Positions 36,729-46,160 are shown, numbered from the stretch's first letter. The stretch is 64,000 bases of DNA from Methylobacterium sp. E-065 (GCF_022829605.1 NZ_JAKSYD010000077.1:62001-126000), one strand, 5' to 3'. Translations and numbers: made by a program. The notes: a model not told the origin generated them from the letters alone.

Positions 36729-37010
36729 TCACACGTCCCCGCGGGCATCCTCCAGCAGCTGTGCCAACCCAGCATCGACCTCCGCGCCGAGCATCCGTCG
36801 CTCGGCATCGCTGAGATCCTTGGCCCAGGTGGTGCCACCAAAGCCCTCAGCGCAGCGCGCCCGCTCGGAGGCGATGTAGGCCTCGGTCTCGGCCGGCCGC
36901 GTCTTCATGGCGTGGACCATGCCGAACCACGCCGCACGTTCCACCACCGCCAGCCGCGCCCGCAGGCGGATCGCCACCGCCTTGTCGGGATCGATACCCT
37001 CGTCGCTCAT
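36729..37010 (-). CDS. Small protein coupled to hybrid histidine kinase, function unknown
   Basis: A 93-residue protein with no signal peptide or membrane segment, predicted helical (AIRLRARLAVVERAAWFGMV and then DLSDAERRMLGAEVDAGLAQ). Its ATG overlaps the kinase stop in ATGA, so it is probably made together with the kinase. It has one Cys and several Trp/Phe, with no known signalling motif that I can see: it lacks a receiver-type Asp pocket and an Hpt-type His pattern. I do not recognise the family; a role as partner of the kinase is inference from coupling. Confidence 0.65.
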   Translation of the reverse strand: MSDEGIDPDKAVAIRLRARLAVVERAAWFGMVHAMKTRPAETEAYIASERARCAEGFGGTTWAKDLSDAERRMLGAEVDAGLAQLLEDARGDV

Positions 37011-39415
37011 GGCCTGTCCCCCGTCTCCTGCTCGGCGAGCCGCGCGATCAGGCCCTGGAGTTGTCCCGGCACCGGCTCGTTCGCCGAACGCGCGTAGAGC
37101 ACCCGCAGTTGCCGGCCGATCTCGGCGAGGCTCATCGAGCCCTTGGCGATCACCCGGTCGGCCTGCCGGGTCAGGCTCTCCTTCTCGGCATGGGTGATCT
37201 CCTTGGCGGTCAGCACCACCACCGGCACGTCACCGTCGGGCCGGGCGCGCAGGGCGCGTAGGAATCCGAACCCGTCCATCTCGGGCATCATCAGGTCGAG
37301 CAGGATCATGCTCGGCCGCGCCTGGCTGACCCGCTCCAGGGCGATCCGGCCGTTCTCCGCCTCGTCGACGGTCCAGCCCTCGCGACCGAGCGACCGGCGC
37401 AGGCGTTCGCGCGCATCCGCGTCGTCGTCGACCACGAGGATGCGGGCCTCGTCCGGCGCTGCGGGCCGGTAGCGCTCCATCAGGCCCTTGAGCCGGTCCC
37501 AGTTGATCGGCTTGACGAAGTAGTCGGTGGCGCCGAGCGCCTGACCGAGGCCCTGCTCGGCCACCACCGAGGTCATGATGACCGGCGTCCCGGCGAGGTC
37601 GGGGTCGTTGCGCACCGCGTGCAGAACCGCCCAGCCGTCCATGCGCGGCATCTCGACATCGAGCAGGATCGCCCGCGGCTTCAGGGCCCGCGCCAGCGTC
37701 AGGCCCGCGCGGCCATCGTTGGCGCTGCGGACATGGAAGCCCTCGCGCTCCAGGAAGCGCTGGAGGAGTTCCCGGGCGGCCGGGTCGTCGTCGACCAGCA
37801 GGACCGTCTCGTGCTGCTCGTGCGGCTCGACCGCGTGAGCCTCGGCCTCGGTGAGCGGCGTGTCCTCGGGGGCGAGCGTCGCAGGCAGGCGGATCGTGAA
37901 GGTCGAGCCCGCGCCCGGGTTGCTGGTGACGGCGATATCGCCGCCCATCGTCCGGCAGAAGGCGCGGGTGATGCTGAGCCCCAGGCCGGTGCCGCCGAAC
38001 TGGCGGGTGGTCGATTCATCGGCCTGCACGAAGCGCTCGAACAGGCGCCCGATCTGCTCCTCGCTCATGCCGATGCCGGTATCGGCGATCGCGAAGGACA
38101 GCCAGTCGGCTCCGTCCTCAAGGTGGCGGCGCACCGTCAGGGTGACGGTCCCCTGCTCGGTGAACTTGGCGGCGTTGCCGATCAGGTTGAGCAGGCACTG
38201 GCGGATCTTGGTCTGGTCCTGGTGCATCGAGCCGAGTTCGGCCCCAGCCCCCGCACCCGCATCCAGAACGAAGCGGTTGCCCTTCTTCTCCACCAGGGAG
38301 CCGGTGGAATCGGCGACGTCCTGGAGCAGGTCCGCGACCGCGAAGGTCTCGGCCGAGGCGGTCATGCGGCCGGCTTCGATCTTCGAGATGTCGAGAACGT
38401 CGTTGATCAACGACAGGAGATGGCGGGCGGCCGCCTCGATCTTGCGCAGGTCCGGCAGGAGGGCGGCCTGGCCGATATCCTCCAGTTCCTCGCCGAGCAT
38501 CTCGGAATAGCCGATCACCGCCGAGAGCGGCGTGCGCAGTTCATGGCTCATGTTGGCGATGAACTGGCTCTTGGCGAGGTTGGCGGCCTCGGCGGCTTGG
38601 CGCGCCCGCTCCACCGCCTCCTCGGCCTCCTTGCGCTCGGTGACGTCGACGCAGGTGCCGACCCATTCCCGCAGGGAGCCGTCTTCGGCCAGCACCGGGA
38701 CGCCGCGCACCTCCATGGTCCGCCAGACGCCGTCGTGCCGGCGCAGGCGGTACTCGACCTCGTAGGTCGCGCGGGCCTCCACGCAGGCCGCCCAGGCATC
38801 CGCGGCGTGGCCGCGATCATCGGGATGGACCGCATCGAGCCAGCCCCAGCCCTGGTAGGCCTCCTCGGTCTGCCCGGTGTAGATGCTCCAGCGGACCTGC
38901 GGCGGGGTCAGCTCGCCCGCGGCGTTGGTGTTCCAGATCACGGCCGCGGAGGCGTCCACCAGCGCGCGGAAGCGCTGCTCCGAGTGGCGCAGGCGCTCCT
39001 CGATGGCGCGGCGGCCGGAGATGTCGGTGTTGGTCCCGTACCAGCGCAGGACCCGCCCGGCTTCGTCGCAATGCGGCCGGGCCTTCGATAGGAACCAGCG
39101 GTAGACCCCGTCCTGGCCGCGCAGCGGGAACGTGTCCTCCCAGGAGGTCCCGAGGGCGATGGCGGCCTGATAGCGCTCGGTCACCGCCGCGACATGGTCG
39201 GGATGATGGACCTTGCTCCAGCCCCAGCCACGCATCTCCTCGAGCGAGGTGCCAGTATAGTCGTACCAGCGCTGATTGTACCAGATGATCGTGCCGTCGG
39301 CCTCGGCGATCCAGGCGAGCTGCGGCAGCGTCTCGGCGAGGATCCGGTAGTCGGCATCCGTGACGGCCTCGGCGCCGCCCTCTCTGTCGCTCATCGGCTG
39401 CGCATCATCCCTCAT
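37007..39415 (-). CDS. Hybrid sensor histidine kinase with two PAS and two receiver domains
   Basis: About 802 residues. Two PAS/PAC domains lie at about 20-145 (LAWIAEADGTIIWYNQRWYD) and 150-275 (VIWNTNAAGELTPPQ). The HisKA box is NMSHELRTPLSAVIGYSEML near residue 300; HATPase motifs are LIGNAAKFTEQG, IADTGIGMS and FGGTGLGLSITRAF. Two receivers follow, with phospho-acceptor regions RAILLDVEMPRMDGW and SMILLDLMMPEMDGF. No membrane segment is seen, so it is a cytoplasmic sensor. Start is ATG at 39415 (alternative ATG at 39394), 29 bp after rarD. No DNA-binding output is in the operon; a phosphorelay is likely. Confidence 0.92.
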   Translation of the reverse strand: MRDDAQPMSDREGGAEAVTDADYRILAETLPQLAWIAEADGTIIWYNQRWYDYTGTSLEEMRGWGWSKVHHPDHVAAVTERYQAAIALGTSWEDTFPLRGQDGVYRWFLSKARPHCDEAGRVLRWYGTNTDISGRRAIEERLRHSEQRFRALVDASAAVIWNTNAAGELTPPQVRWSIYTGQTEEAYQGWGWLDAVHPDDRGHAADAWAACVEARATYEVEYRLRRHDGVWRTMEVRGVPVLAEDGSLREWVGTCVDVTERKEAEEAVERARQAAEAANLAKSQFIANMSHELRTPLSAVIGYSEMLGEELEDIGQAALLPDLRKIEAAARHLLSLINDVLDISKIEAGRMTASAETFAVADLLQDVADSTGSLVEKKGNRFVLDAGAGAGAELGSMHQDQTKIRQCLLNLIGNAAKFTEQGTVTLTVRRHLEDGADWLSFAIADTGIGMSEEQIGRLFERFVQADESTTRQFGGTGLGLSITRAFCRTMGGDIAVTSNPGAGSTFTIRLPATLAPEDTPLTEAEAHAVEPHEQHETVLLVDDDPAARELLQRFLEREGFHVRSANDGRAGLTLARALKPRAILLDVEMPRMDGWAVLHAVRNDPDLAGTPVIMTSVVAEQGLGQALGATDYFVKPINWDRLKGLMERYRPAAPDEARILVVDDDADARERLRRSLGREGWTVDEAENGRIALERVSQARPSMILLDLMMPEMDGFGFLRALRARPDGDVPVVVLTAKEITHAEKESLTRQADRVIAKGSMSLAEIGRQLRVLYARSANEPVPGQLQGLIARLAEQETGDRP

Positions 39416-39444
39416 CGGCCCCGAAGGACCCGTACCGGTATGCC

Positions 39445-40341
39445 TTATACACGCATCGCGTCTGGATCCGACCGCACCGGCGCGGAGACCGGATTGCGCC
39501 GGCCCCGGAGGGCATCGATCGTGTAGAGGACGAGCGCCACCCAGATCAGGGCCAGCATCAGGGCGCGGTGCGGCTCCACGCGCTCGCCGTAGGCCAAAAC
39601 GCTGAGGCCGAGCAGGCAGGTCGGGGCGACGTATTGCAGCAGGCCGAGGGTGGTGAGGCGCAGCCGCACCGCCGCGGCGGCGAACCAGATCAGCGGCAGC
39701 GCCGTCGTGAGCCCGGTCAGCATCAGGAGCGCGCGGCTTGCGGTTTCCGCAGGCAGGAACGGCTCGGGCGTGAGGACGAGCCACACGATCGCCGCCGGCA
39801 GGAGCAGCAGAGTCTCGGCCAGGAAGCCGACCAGCGCGTCGACCCCGACGATCTTCCGGACGAGCCCGTAGAGCGCGAAGGACACCGCCAGCGACAGGGA
39901 CATGAGCGGCAACTCGCCGGCCCAGATCACCGCGACCCCGACGCCGGCTGCCGCGACCGCGACGGAAGCCGCCTGCATCGGCCGAAGCCGCTCGCCAAGC
40001 ACCACCCGCCCGAGCGCCACGCTGACCAGCGGGTTGATGTAGTAGCCGAGGCTCGCGTCGAGCAGATGACCGCTGCTGACGGCGTAGAGGTAGATCAGCC
40101 AGTTCACGCCGATCATCGCGGCCGAGAGCAGAAGCAGGGCGTGGCGCGGGCGCAGGGGCAGCGGCAGGACGAGGCGGTGGCGCGCCGCCAGGATCAGGGC
40201 CAGGGTGCCGGCGAACAGGCTCGACCAGACGATGCGCTCGGCCAGAATGTGGTTCGGGCTGTAGGCCCCGAGCAACCGGAAATGGATCGGGACCACCAGG
40301 CCCCAGCTCAGATAGGCGGCGAGCGCGTAGACGAGGCCCAC
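39445..40341 (-). CDS. rarD: RarD-type EamA-family transporter
   Basis: A 298-residue protein of about ten hydrophobic helices, inner membrane. The RarD pattern is clear from YALAAYLSWGLVVPIHFRLL, NHILAERIVWSSLFAGTLAL, GVNWLIYLYAVSSGHLLDAS, LGYYINPLVSVALGRVVLGE and LGLLQYVAPTCLLGLSVLAY. The family is named for chloramphenicol sensitivity, and its substrate is unknown. Start is GTG at 40341. It is the first gene of a leftward unit with the hybrid kinase and the 93-residue gene. Confidence 0.93.
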   Translation of the reverse strand: MGLVYALAAYLSWGLVVPIHFRLLGAYSPNHILAERIVWSSLFAGTLALILAARHRLVLPLPLRPRHALLLLSAAMIGVNWLIYLYAVSSGHLLDASLGYYINPLVSVALGRVVLGERLRPMQAASVAVAAAGVGVAVIWAGELPLMSLSLAVSFALYGLVRKIVGVDALVGFLAETLLLLPAAIVWLVLTPEPFLPAETASRALLMLTGLTTALPLIWFAAAAVRLRLTTLGLLQYVAPTCLLGLSVLAYGERVEPHRALMLALIWVALVLYTIDALRGRRNPVSAPVRSDPDAMRV

Positions 40342-40449
40342 GGTGTTCTCCCGGGCGACCCGGTCGGGCGGCCGGGAGTCGGGGCTTTAACCCGGGTGGG
40401 GTGACGGCGTCAGTGGGACGGATGCAGGGCTGCCATCAGGGAGATGGCG

Positions 40450-42144
40450 TCACGCCGCCCGGATCGTGGCGAGGAAGCGCCGGACCTCGCCGCCGAGATC
40501 CTCCGACTGGCGCGCCAGCGCGGCCGTGGCGGCGAGGACCTGATGGGCCGCCGCACCGGTCGCCTCCGAGGCCTCCGCGACGCCCGCCATGTTGCTGGTG
40601 ACTTCGCTGGCGCCGGTGGCGGCCTGCGTGACGTTGCGCACGATCTCCTGCGTGGCCGCCCCCTGCTGCTCGACCGCGGCCGCGATCGAGGTGGCCACCG
40701 TGTCGATCTCGCGGATCCGTGCCGTGATCGTGGCGATGACCGAGACCGCCTGGCCGGTCGCCCCCTGGATCTGCCCGATCTGCTCCGAGATCGCTCCCGT
40801 CGCCCGGGCCGCCTGGGCGGCGAGTTCCTTGAGCTCGCCCGCCACGACGGCGAAGCCGCGGCCGGCCTCGCCGGCGCGGGCCGCCTCGATCGTGGCGTTG
40901 AGCGCCAGCAGGTTGGTCTGGCTCGCGATGGCGGCGATCAGCTCGACCACGGCGCCAACCTTGCCGGCGGCGGCGCTGAGGTCCTGCACCAGGGCTGCGG
41001 TCTGATCGGCCTCCGCGACGGCATTCTGGGCGAGCGTGGCGGAGCCGCTGACCTGCCGCCCGATCTCCAGCACCGAGGAGCCCAGCTCCTCGGCCGCGCT
41101 CGCCACCGTGGTGACGTTGGTGGCGGCCTCCTCGGCGGCGGCCGCCACATGGGTCGAGCGATCGGCGGTCCGCGCGGCGGTGTCGGTCATGGTCCGGGCG
41201 GTGGCCTGCAGGGTGGCGACCGAGGCTGAGACCAGGCCGATGATCCGACCGACCGTCGCCTCGAAGCCGTCGGCGAAGGTCAGCAGCGTGCGGCTGCGAT
41301 CGGCGGCCGCCGCCGCGTCGGCCACCCGCTTGGTCTCCGCCTGCTCGGCCGTCCTGCGGGAGACCAGGGTCTTGATCCCCTCCACCGCCTTGCCGATGGC
41401 GCCAATCTCGTCCCCGCGCCGAGCCTCCGGAACCTCCGTGGTCAGTTCCCCCTCCGACATCGCCTGCAAGGCAACCGTCAGTCGGCCGAGCGGGCGCGTG
41501 ACGCCGAGATTCGTCACCATCAAGCCGATCAGAATGCTGACCGCAATGCCGGCCGCCGATAGGCCGATCACCCAGAGCAGGGTCGATCGGATGTCGGAGC
41601 TGAGCGTCGCCGAGCCCGTCTCGATCGCGGCACCCAGATCGTTCGTGAAGGCGTCGAGTTCGGTGAACAGCGTTGTCTGCAGAGGATCCACCTTCTTGTG
41701 GGCGAGGGTCAGCGCCTGGGCGCTCATGCCCTTCTTGACCATGGCGCACATTTCGCCGGTGAACTTGGCGTAGGTATCGAGTAGCTCGGCGATCCGTTCG
41801 GTCCGGTCGTGAAAGGCCGCCGGGGCGTTTCGGCGCACGCCGTCGATGAGCTTGCCGGCCTCAGCCGGAAGCAGCTCGAAGGCCGCGCCGATCCGGTCGG
41901 ACTCGTCTGGATCGGCCTCGCCGAGGGCGCGGAAGGCCACGTAGCTCATCTGATAAACGGTGCGGCCGAGGCGCGCCGCCATCGTGGCGGCGGTGGCATC
42001 GCGGCCGAGATAGGTGCTGTAGGTCGCGTCGGCAGCGACCATCCGATTTGAAATATAATACAGATAACCGACTGAATTCGCGGCGATGAAGGCGAAGGCG
42101 AATACAATCTTCAGTGATATGGAATTTCTGAACAGACGATTCAC
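40450..42144 (-). CDS. Methyl-accepting chemotaxis protein
   Basis: A 564-residue chemoreceptor. An N-terminal helix ([20 protein letters not shown]) is followed by a four-helix-bundle periplasmic sensor to about residue 180, a second helix ([20 protein letters not shown]), HAMP, and the signalling domain with hairpin tip [20 protein letters not shown]. There is no clear C-terminal CheR tether. The ligand is unknown. Start is GTG at 42144, supported by GGAGC 8-9 bases upstream and a -10 box about 26 bp before it; a longer frame starting further upstream is rejected. Composition at the N-terminus is less GC-rich than its surroundings. It is an orphan receptor: no che genes nearby. Confidence 0.93.
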   Translation of the reverse strand: MNRLFRNSISLKIVFAFAFIAANSVGYLYYISNRMVAADATYSTYLGRDATAATMAARLGRTVYQMSYVAFRALGEADPDESDRIGAAFELLPAEAGKLIDGVRRNAPAAFHDRTERIAELLDTYAKFTGEMCAMVKKGMSAQALTLAHKKVDPLQTTLFTELDAFTNDLGAAIETGSATLSSDIRSTLLWVIGLSAAGIAVSILIGLMVTNLGVTRPLGRLTVALQAMSEGELTTEVPEARRGDEIGAIGKAVEGIKTLVSRRTAEQAETKRVADAAAAADRSRTLLTFADGFEATVGRIIGLVSASVATLQATARTMTDTAARTADRSTHVAAAAEEAATNVTTVASAAEELGSSVLEIGRQVSGSATLAQNAVAEADQTAALVQDLSAAAGKVGAVVELIAAIASQTNLLALNATIEAARAGEAGRGFAVVAGELKELAAQAARATGAISEQIGQIQGATGQAVSVIATITARIREIDTVATSIAAAVEQQGAATQEIVRNVTQAATGASEVTSNMAGVAEASEATGAAAHQVLAATAALARQSEDLGGEVRRFLATIRAA

Positions 42145-42490
42145 GGCCAAAGCTCCGAGAAAGTCTGTGCTTATATCGCGCGCACTAAAGAAGTCGATAA
42201 CAATTCTGCCCATTGATGGGCATCAGATCGAAATCGGGACAGCCTCGATAGGATCTCTATTCAGCGATGCAGAGAGATCAATTCATGCAATTTATAGTCA
42301 CTGATCTTGTCTCGCGAAAGTCGTGCGAAACATCATAGCTGACCATCGCACGATGTGCTTTTGCCGACGCGCTGGTCGACCCACGGATCGCGCTCCCCCA
42401 CGCGACGATGCCCTCGCCCATCAGCTGCCGTAGGACGAGGCTACGATCGGGGCGCGGGCTTCGCGCGATCTGCCGGAGCGTGTGGTCCAG
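42145..42490. other. Low-GC region upstream of chemoreceptor, no gene seen
   Basis: About 346 bp between the PNPOx-like gene end and the chemoreceptor. The half next to the receptor is AT-rich and holds its promoter and a stem-loop with arms tgccca (42207-42212) and tgggca (42217-42222). The rest has no open frame or repeat that I can support. Confidence 0.5.
42170..42197 (-). promoter_or_regulatory. Probable promoter of the chemoreceptor gene
   Basis: On the minus strand, TCGACT (42197-42192), a 16-bp spacer and TATAAG (42175-42170) make a reasonable sigma-70 pair in an AT-rich stretch. Transcription would begin about 19 bases before the GTG at 42144, with GGAGC in the leader. Confidence 0.4.
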
Positions 42491-43093
42491 TCAGGGTGCG
42501 AGCCATGTCCCGCACCAGCCGGACGCATCTCTGCTCCACGCCGCCCGGCGATGGCCGCGGCGGTCGAGATAAAGGAACTCCAACCGCTCGGCCCTGAGCA
42601 GCACGGCGGCGAAATGCGGCCGGCCGACCGTAGCGGCGGCGGTCTCGTCCGGCATCGTGTAGGCGTCCCCGGCCGGGAGCGTGGTCCCAGGGCCGGGCTC
42701 GGCCCCGTAGCAGACCCGGCTCATCGCTCGCGATCCTGTCCAGGCCGCCTCCGCCACGGCATCGTCGGTGTGGAGGGTGGCGTGGCCCTCCACGCGGATC
42801 TGGGTCTTGGCCGCCGCATCATACGCCATGAGCGCGCAGGCCGGGTTCACGGCGATCTCGGCTGCCTTGTCGGACCGGCGATCGCAATGGAACCGGAGGG
42901 TCCCGGTCTCCGGATCGGCTTCGCGCAGCACCACGGTGCGCAGTCGCGGCGCGCGATCCGTGCCGAGCGTCGCCAGCGCCGGCAGGTGGAACCCGCTGCG
43001 CCCCAAAGCGGCGCCCTCGGCCAGGAGCCGCCAGAGTTCGGCGAAGCTGGCATCGCGGTCGTCGTAGAAGGCCGGCAGCGGCGGGCGGGTCAT
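42491..43093 (-). CDS. Pyridoxamine 5'-phosphate oxidase-like flavoprotein
   Basis: A 200-residue split-barrel protein. Seen are PRLRTVVLREADPETGTLRF, HCDRRSDKAAEIAVNPACAL, QIRVEGHATLHTDD and the C-terminal FLYLDRRGHRRAAW with WCGTWLAP. This matches the PdxH-related group (FMN-binding, often 190-200 residues), but several PdxH substrate residues are not evident, so pyridoxal phosphate synthesis is not assured. Start is ATG at 43093, which overlaps the preceding stop in ATGA. It is the last gene of the four-gene glycosyltransfer operon, an unexpected member. Alternative: general flavin reductase-like protein. Confidence 0.8.
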   Translation of the reverse strand: MTRPPLPAFYDDRDASFAELWRLLAEGAALGRSGFHLPALATLGTDRAPRLRTVVLREADPETGTLRFHCDRRSDKAAEIAVNPACALMAYDAAAKTQIRVEGHATLHTDDAVAEAAWTGSRAMSRVCYGAEPGPGTTLPAGDAYTMPDETAAATVGRPHFAAVLLRAERLEFLYLDRRGHRRAAWSRDASGWCGTWLAP

Positions 43094-43422
43094 GCCGCAC
43101 CTCGTTTCCGTTGCCGCTCGCGGAAGATCAGCGCGAGGTTGCGCAGATAGATGCCGGTGGACAGGCTCTGGCCGATGATGATCACCGGTTCGCGCCGGAC
43201 GAAGCCGTAGACCAGGGTCATCAGCCCGCCGAGGATCGACAGGAACCAGAAGGACAGCGGCATCACGCTCCGCCCTGCCCGCTCGCTGGCGATCCATTGC
43301 AGGATGAAGCGCGAGCCGAACACCACTTGGGCGACGATGCCGAACACCAGCCAGAAATCCATTCGGGTGATGAACACGTCGTAGAAGTAGTCCGGCAGAT
43401 CGTGGGCGAGCTGGATCAGCAT
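43090..43422 (-). CDS. LAB_N-domain membrane protein (lipid-A-disaccharide synthase N-terminal-like)
   Basis: A 110-residue protein with three to four hydrophobic helices: DFWLVFGIVAQVVFGSRFIL, MPLSFWFLSILGGLMTLVYG and VIIIGQSLSTGIYLRNLALI. The motif FGSRFILQWIASERAGRSVM is the LAB_N signature found at the N-terminus of some LpxB proteins and as separate small proteins near lipid glycosyltransferases. No LpxB catalytic part is here. Overlaps at both ends (7 bp with the GT2 gene, ATGA with the next gene) imply coupled synthesis. It may move or hold a lipid-linked sugar; that is inference. Confidence 0.85.
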   Translation of the reverse strand: MLIQLAHDLPDYFYDVFITRMDFWLVFGIVAQVVFGSRFILQWIASERAGRSVMPLSFWFLSILGGLMTLVYGFVRREPVIIIGQSLSTGIYLRNLALIFRERQRKRGAA

Positions 43423-44183
43423 CCGACGTCCTGGTCTGCCGGCGTCCCGGCCGGCGCGGCGATTTCGTCCGGGTGCGGGTCGGCGTGCTTGCGCCGGATC
43501 AGCCACCAGACACCCGCGAGATCGAGCAGCCCGACCCAGAGGCGGTCGAACAGCCCGTAATTCGAAACGCCGGTCAGCCGCGGCCGGTCGACCACGTCGC
43601 GGTGGACCACGGCAAAGCCTTCCCGGGCAACGAGCGCCGGCATGAACCGGTGCAGCGCGTCGAAATAGGGCAGTCGCAGATAGACGGCGCGGCGAAAGAC
43701 CTTGAGGCCGCAGCCGGTGTCACGGGTGGAATCCTTGAGGATGCGCCCGCGCACGCCGTTGGCGATCCGCGACTGGAGCATCTTGAACGGCCCGTCCTTG
43801 CGCCCGCGTCGCTGGCCCTGGGCGAGCCCGGTTCCGGCACCGGCAGCATCGAGGGCTTCGAGCAGGATCGGGATGAAGGCCGGATCGTTCTGGCCGTCGC
43901 CGTCGAGGGTCGCGACGGTCTCGCCGCGCGCCGCCAGGACACCGCTGCGTACGGCAGCGGACTGGCCGCCGCCCCGGCTATGGCGCAGCACCCGGAACCA
44001 GGGCCGCCCCACCCGCGCCGCAGCCAGCGCCGTCGGGGTGGCGTCGGTGGAGCCGTCATCGACGCAGATCAGCTCGAAGGCGAGGCCCGCGCAGGCAGCC
44101 TCGATCTCGGCCACCAGAGGCGCGACGTTGCCGGCCTCGTTGCGCATCGGCACGACGACGCTGAGACGGAGGGGCTCGCTCAC
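43416..44183 (-). CDS. GT2 glycosyltransferase, dolichyl/undecaprenyl-phosphate sugar transferase type
   Basis: A 255-residue family 2 glycosyltransferase. The fold is seen from LSVVVPMRNEAGNVAPLVAE, CVDDGSTDATPTALAAA, and TLDGDGQNDPAFIPILLEAL with the D-x-D-like nucleotide-metal site, then FKMLQSRIANGVRGRI. There is no clear C-terminal membrane pair, only a hydrophobic LWVGLLDLAGVWWLI helix. Relatives attach a sugar to undecaprenyl phosphate on the cytoplasmic face. Start is GTG at 44183, overlapping the preceding stop in GTGA. Its likely partner is the ArnT-like transferase upstream. Confidence 0.88.
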   Translation of the reverse strand: MSEPLRLSVVVPMRNEAGNVAPLVAEIEAACAGLAFELICVDDGSTDATPTALAAARVGRPWFRVLRHSRGGGQSAAVRSGVLAARGETVATLDGDGQNDPAFIPILLEALDAAGAGTGLAQGQRRGRKDGPFKMLQSRIANGVRGRILKDSTRDTGCGLKVFRRAVYLRLPYFDALHRFMPALVAREGFAVVHRDVVDRPRLTGVSNYGLFDRLWVGLLDLAGVWWLIRRKHADPHPDEIAAPAGTPADQDVGC

Positions 44184-45901
44184 GGTGCCACCCCGTAGGC
44201 CGTCACGAACACCCGCCGGCCGGTGTTGAGGTTGAAGCCCTCGACCTCGGCCATCGGCGCGGGCGCCCCGCTGCCCACCGGCCAGGCGGCGTTGAAGTCG
44301 TCGCGGTCCCGGGCCTCGACGAACAGCAGCCGGCAGCCGCCAGCCTCCAGGAACTCCCGTGCCGCCGACCCGTCCGGCGGCAGGGCGAGGCCGGTGCCGA
44401 TCAAGAAGACGAGGCTCGGCTCCCGGTACCCGAGGCTGGCCACCTGCGGAGTGGCACAGGGCATCCGGTCGCGCAGGGCGGCGAGACGCGGCGAGACCTT
44501 GAGGGCCGGCAGCGAACGCTGCGCCACCCCCAGCACCGCCGGACCGAGGAGGCACGAGGCGAGCACCCCGAGCACCAGGGCGCGCTCGGCGGACCCCTGC
44601 GCGAAGGCCAACCACGCGAGCATCGCTACCGCGCAGGCGGCGGCGAGCAGGGGCAGCGCCGGCCAGGGGATCGTGTGGCTGTCGAGGCGCCAGCCGACGA
44701 TGCACAGGCCGATGGTCAGCGCCACGGGGATCGCCGGCACCAGCATCGCGGTCAGGCGGGCGCCGCGCAACCGTGGATCCAGCCCCCCCCGGGACAGGGC
44801 CAGTACGGTGAGGATCGCCAGCCACGGCATCAGCGGCAGGACGTAGTGAGGCAGTTTGGTCGGCACCGCCTCGAAGATCAACCACGCGGGTAGCACAGCG
44901 GCGATCGGGAAGGCGATGGCGGGCTCGCGCCGGGCCCGCCACGCGAAGGGCAGGCTCATGGCGGCGAAGGCGGCACCGGGCCAGAAGGTCGCGAAGAACG
45001 CGAGCGTGTAGGCCCCGGGCGGTCCCCAGTGCCGCTCAGCCGCGCCGCCGACCTTGCCGAGCATGTCGTGCCCGATCGCCTCGGCGTAGAAGGCGCTGCC
45101 GCTCTTCCACGCGATGGCGGCGAACCAGGGGGCGACCACGGCCAACGTCAGGACGAGGCCCGGCAGCGGCCGCAGGGGCAGCAGCCAGCGCCCGGAACGC
45201 GCCACGACCGACAATCCGAGCGCCGGCAGGGCGACGAAGAGCGGCACCATCGGCCCCTTCACCAGGATGCCCAAAGCCATCCCGAGCCAGAAGGCGGCAA
45301 AGACCGGGCCGGACGGTGACCGGCCCGCGCGCGCCGCCAGCCACGTCCGGGCCAGCGCGCCGAGGCTCGCCGTGGCGCAGGCCGCGAGCAGCGCGTCGGT
45401 CTTGGCGAGATGCGCCTCGGCGTTGAGCATCAGGCCGGCGCCGTAGAGGGCGGCGGCGAGCAGTGCGGCGCGGCGCGGCAGGAAGGCGAGCGCGGCCCAG
45501 TAGGCGAGCAGCACCGAGGCGGCGGCGCCGATCAGCGAAGGGATGCGGTAGAGGGCGATCTGCGTGCGGGCATCCGGCACGCCGAGAGCCTCGCCGGCCG
45601 CTACGGCGGCGGCCTGGGCCCAGTAGATCCCCACCGGCTTCTTGTTGCGCGCCTGCCCCTGGAAGCGGATGTTCACAAGATCGCCGGTCTCCAGCATCTG
45701 CTTCGACGCCTGGGCGAAGCGCGGCTCGTCCCGGTCCATCGGCTGCAGCGCGATCTGGCCCGGCAGGAACAGGATGCAGCACAGCGCCAGCAGGGCGGCG
45801 ACGGCGCGGACGTGGGTCAGGCTCAGCGTGTCGAGCCCGCGGCCGATCCGATCGGCGGGTGCGAGGCGCGTGGTGCCGCCGGCGGAGAGGCTCGTGGTCA
45901 T
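44180..45901 (-). CDS. ArnT-like GT83 lipid-linked sugar transferase
   Basis: A 573-residue membrane glycosyltransferase of the ArnT/PMT group. An N-terminal helix (VRAVAALLALCCILFLPGQ) is followed by the periplasmic catalytic motif PMDRDEPRFAQASKQMLETG and RNKKPVGIYWAQAA near residue 55-95. About ten more helices follow, then a periplasmic C-terminal domain from about residue 440. ArnT moves a sugar from undecaprenyl phosphate to lipid A or other envelope acceptors. Acceptor and sugar are unknown here, and no arn sugar-nucleotide genes are near. Start is ATG at 45901. First gene of the four-gene operon. Confidence 0.88.
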   Translation of the reverse strand: MTTSLSAGGTTRLAPADRIGRGLDTLSLTHVRAVAALLALCCILFLPGQIALQPMDRDEPRFAQASKQMLETGDLVNIRFQGQARNKKPVGIYWAQAAAVAAGEALGVPDARTQIALYRIPSLIGAAASVLLAYWAALAFLPRRAALLAAALYGAGLMLNAEAHLAKTDALLAACATASLGALARTWLAARAGRSPSGPVFAAFWLGMALGILVKGPMVPLFVALPALGLSVVARSGRWLLPLRPLPGLVLTLAVVAPWFAAIAWKSGSAFYAEAIGHDMLGKVGGAAERHWGPPGAYTLAFFATFWPGAAFAAMSLPFAWRARREPAIAFPIAAVLPAWLIFEAVPTKLPHYVLPLMPWLAILTVLALSRGGLDPRLRGARLTAMLVPAIPVALTIGLCIVGWRLDSHTIPWPALPLLAAACAVAMLAWLAFAQGSAERALVLGVLASCLLGPAVLGVAQRSLPALKVSPRLAALRDRMPCATPQVASLGYREPSLVFLIGTGLALPPDGSAAREFLEAGGCRLLFVEARDRDDFNAAWPVGSGAPAPMAEVEGFNLNTGRRVFVTAYGVAP

Positions 45902-45987
45902 GCCGGGCCGGTCAATCAGGATCGCGCGGGAAGGTCAAATGCACCGGGCGGCTCGACGCAGCGGATATCCGTATCGGGGGGCATTCG

Positions 45988-46160
45988 GTGCCGCTGCGCG
46001 GCGATTCCTGTGCTGGGTCCCGGGTCGCAATCCGCTGGCGCTCCATGCGCCCGTGAGAGGGCGGCGCGTTTCAAGGAAAACTGCCCCCTTTTCCCGGACA
46101 GGGGCAGCGTCGCGGAACCTGATCCGGGACCCAGCACACGCAGCGCCGCGCAGCGGCATC
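45988..46160. repeat. Composite inverted repeat, family 2, copy B
   Basis: A large palindrome. The left half starts ccgctgcgcggcg then tgctgggtcccgggtcgcaa (from 46010); the right half ends tgatccgggacccagca (46137) and cgccgcgcagcgg (about 46145-46157). The arms match copy A at 36497-36645, but their order is inverted. It fills the 263 bp between the ArnT operon and the MmgE/PrpD gene. Confidence 0.8.
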
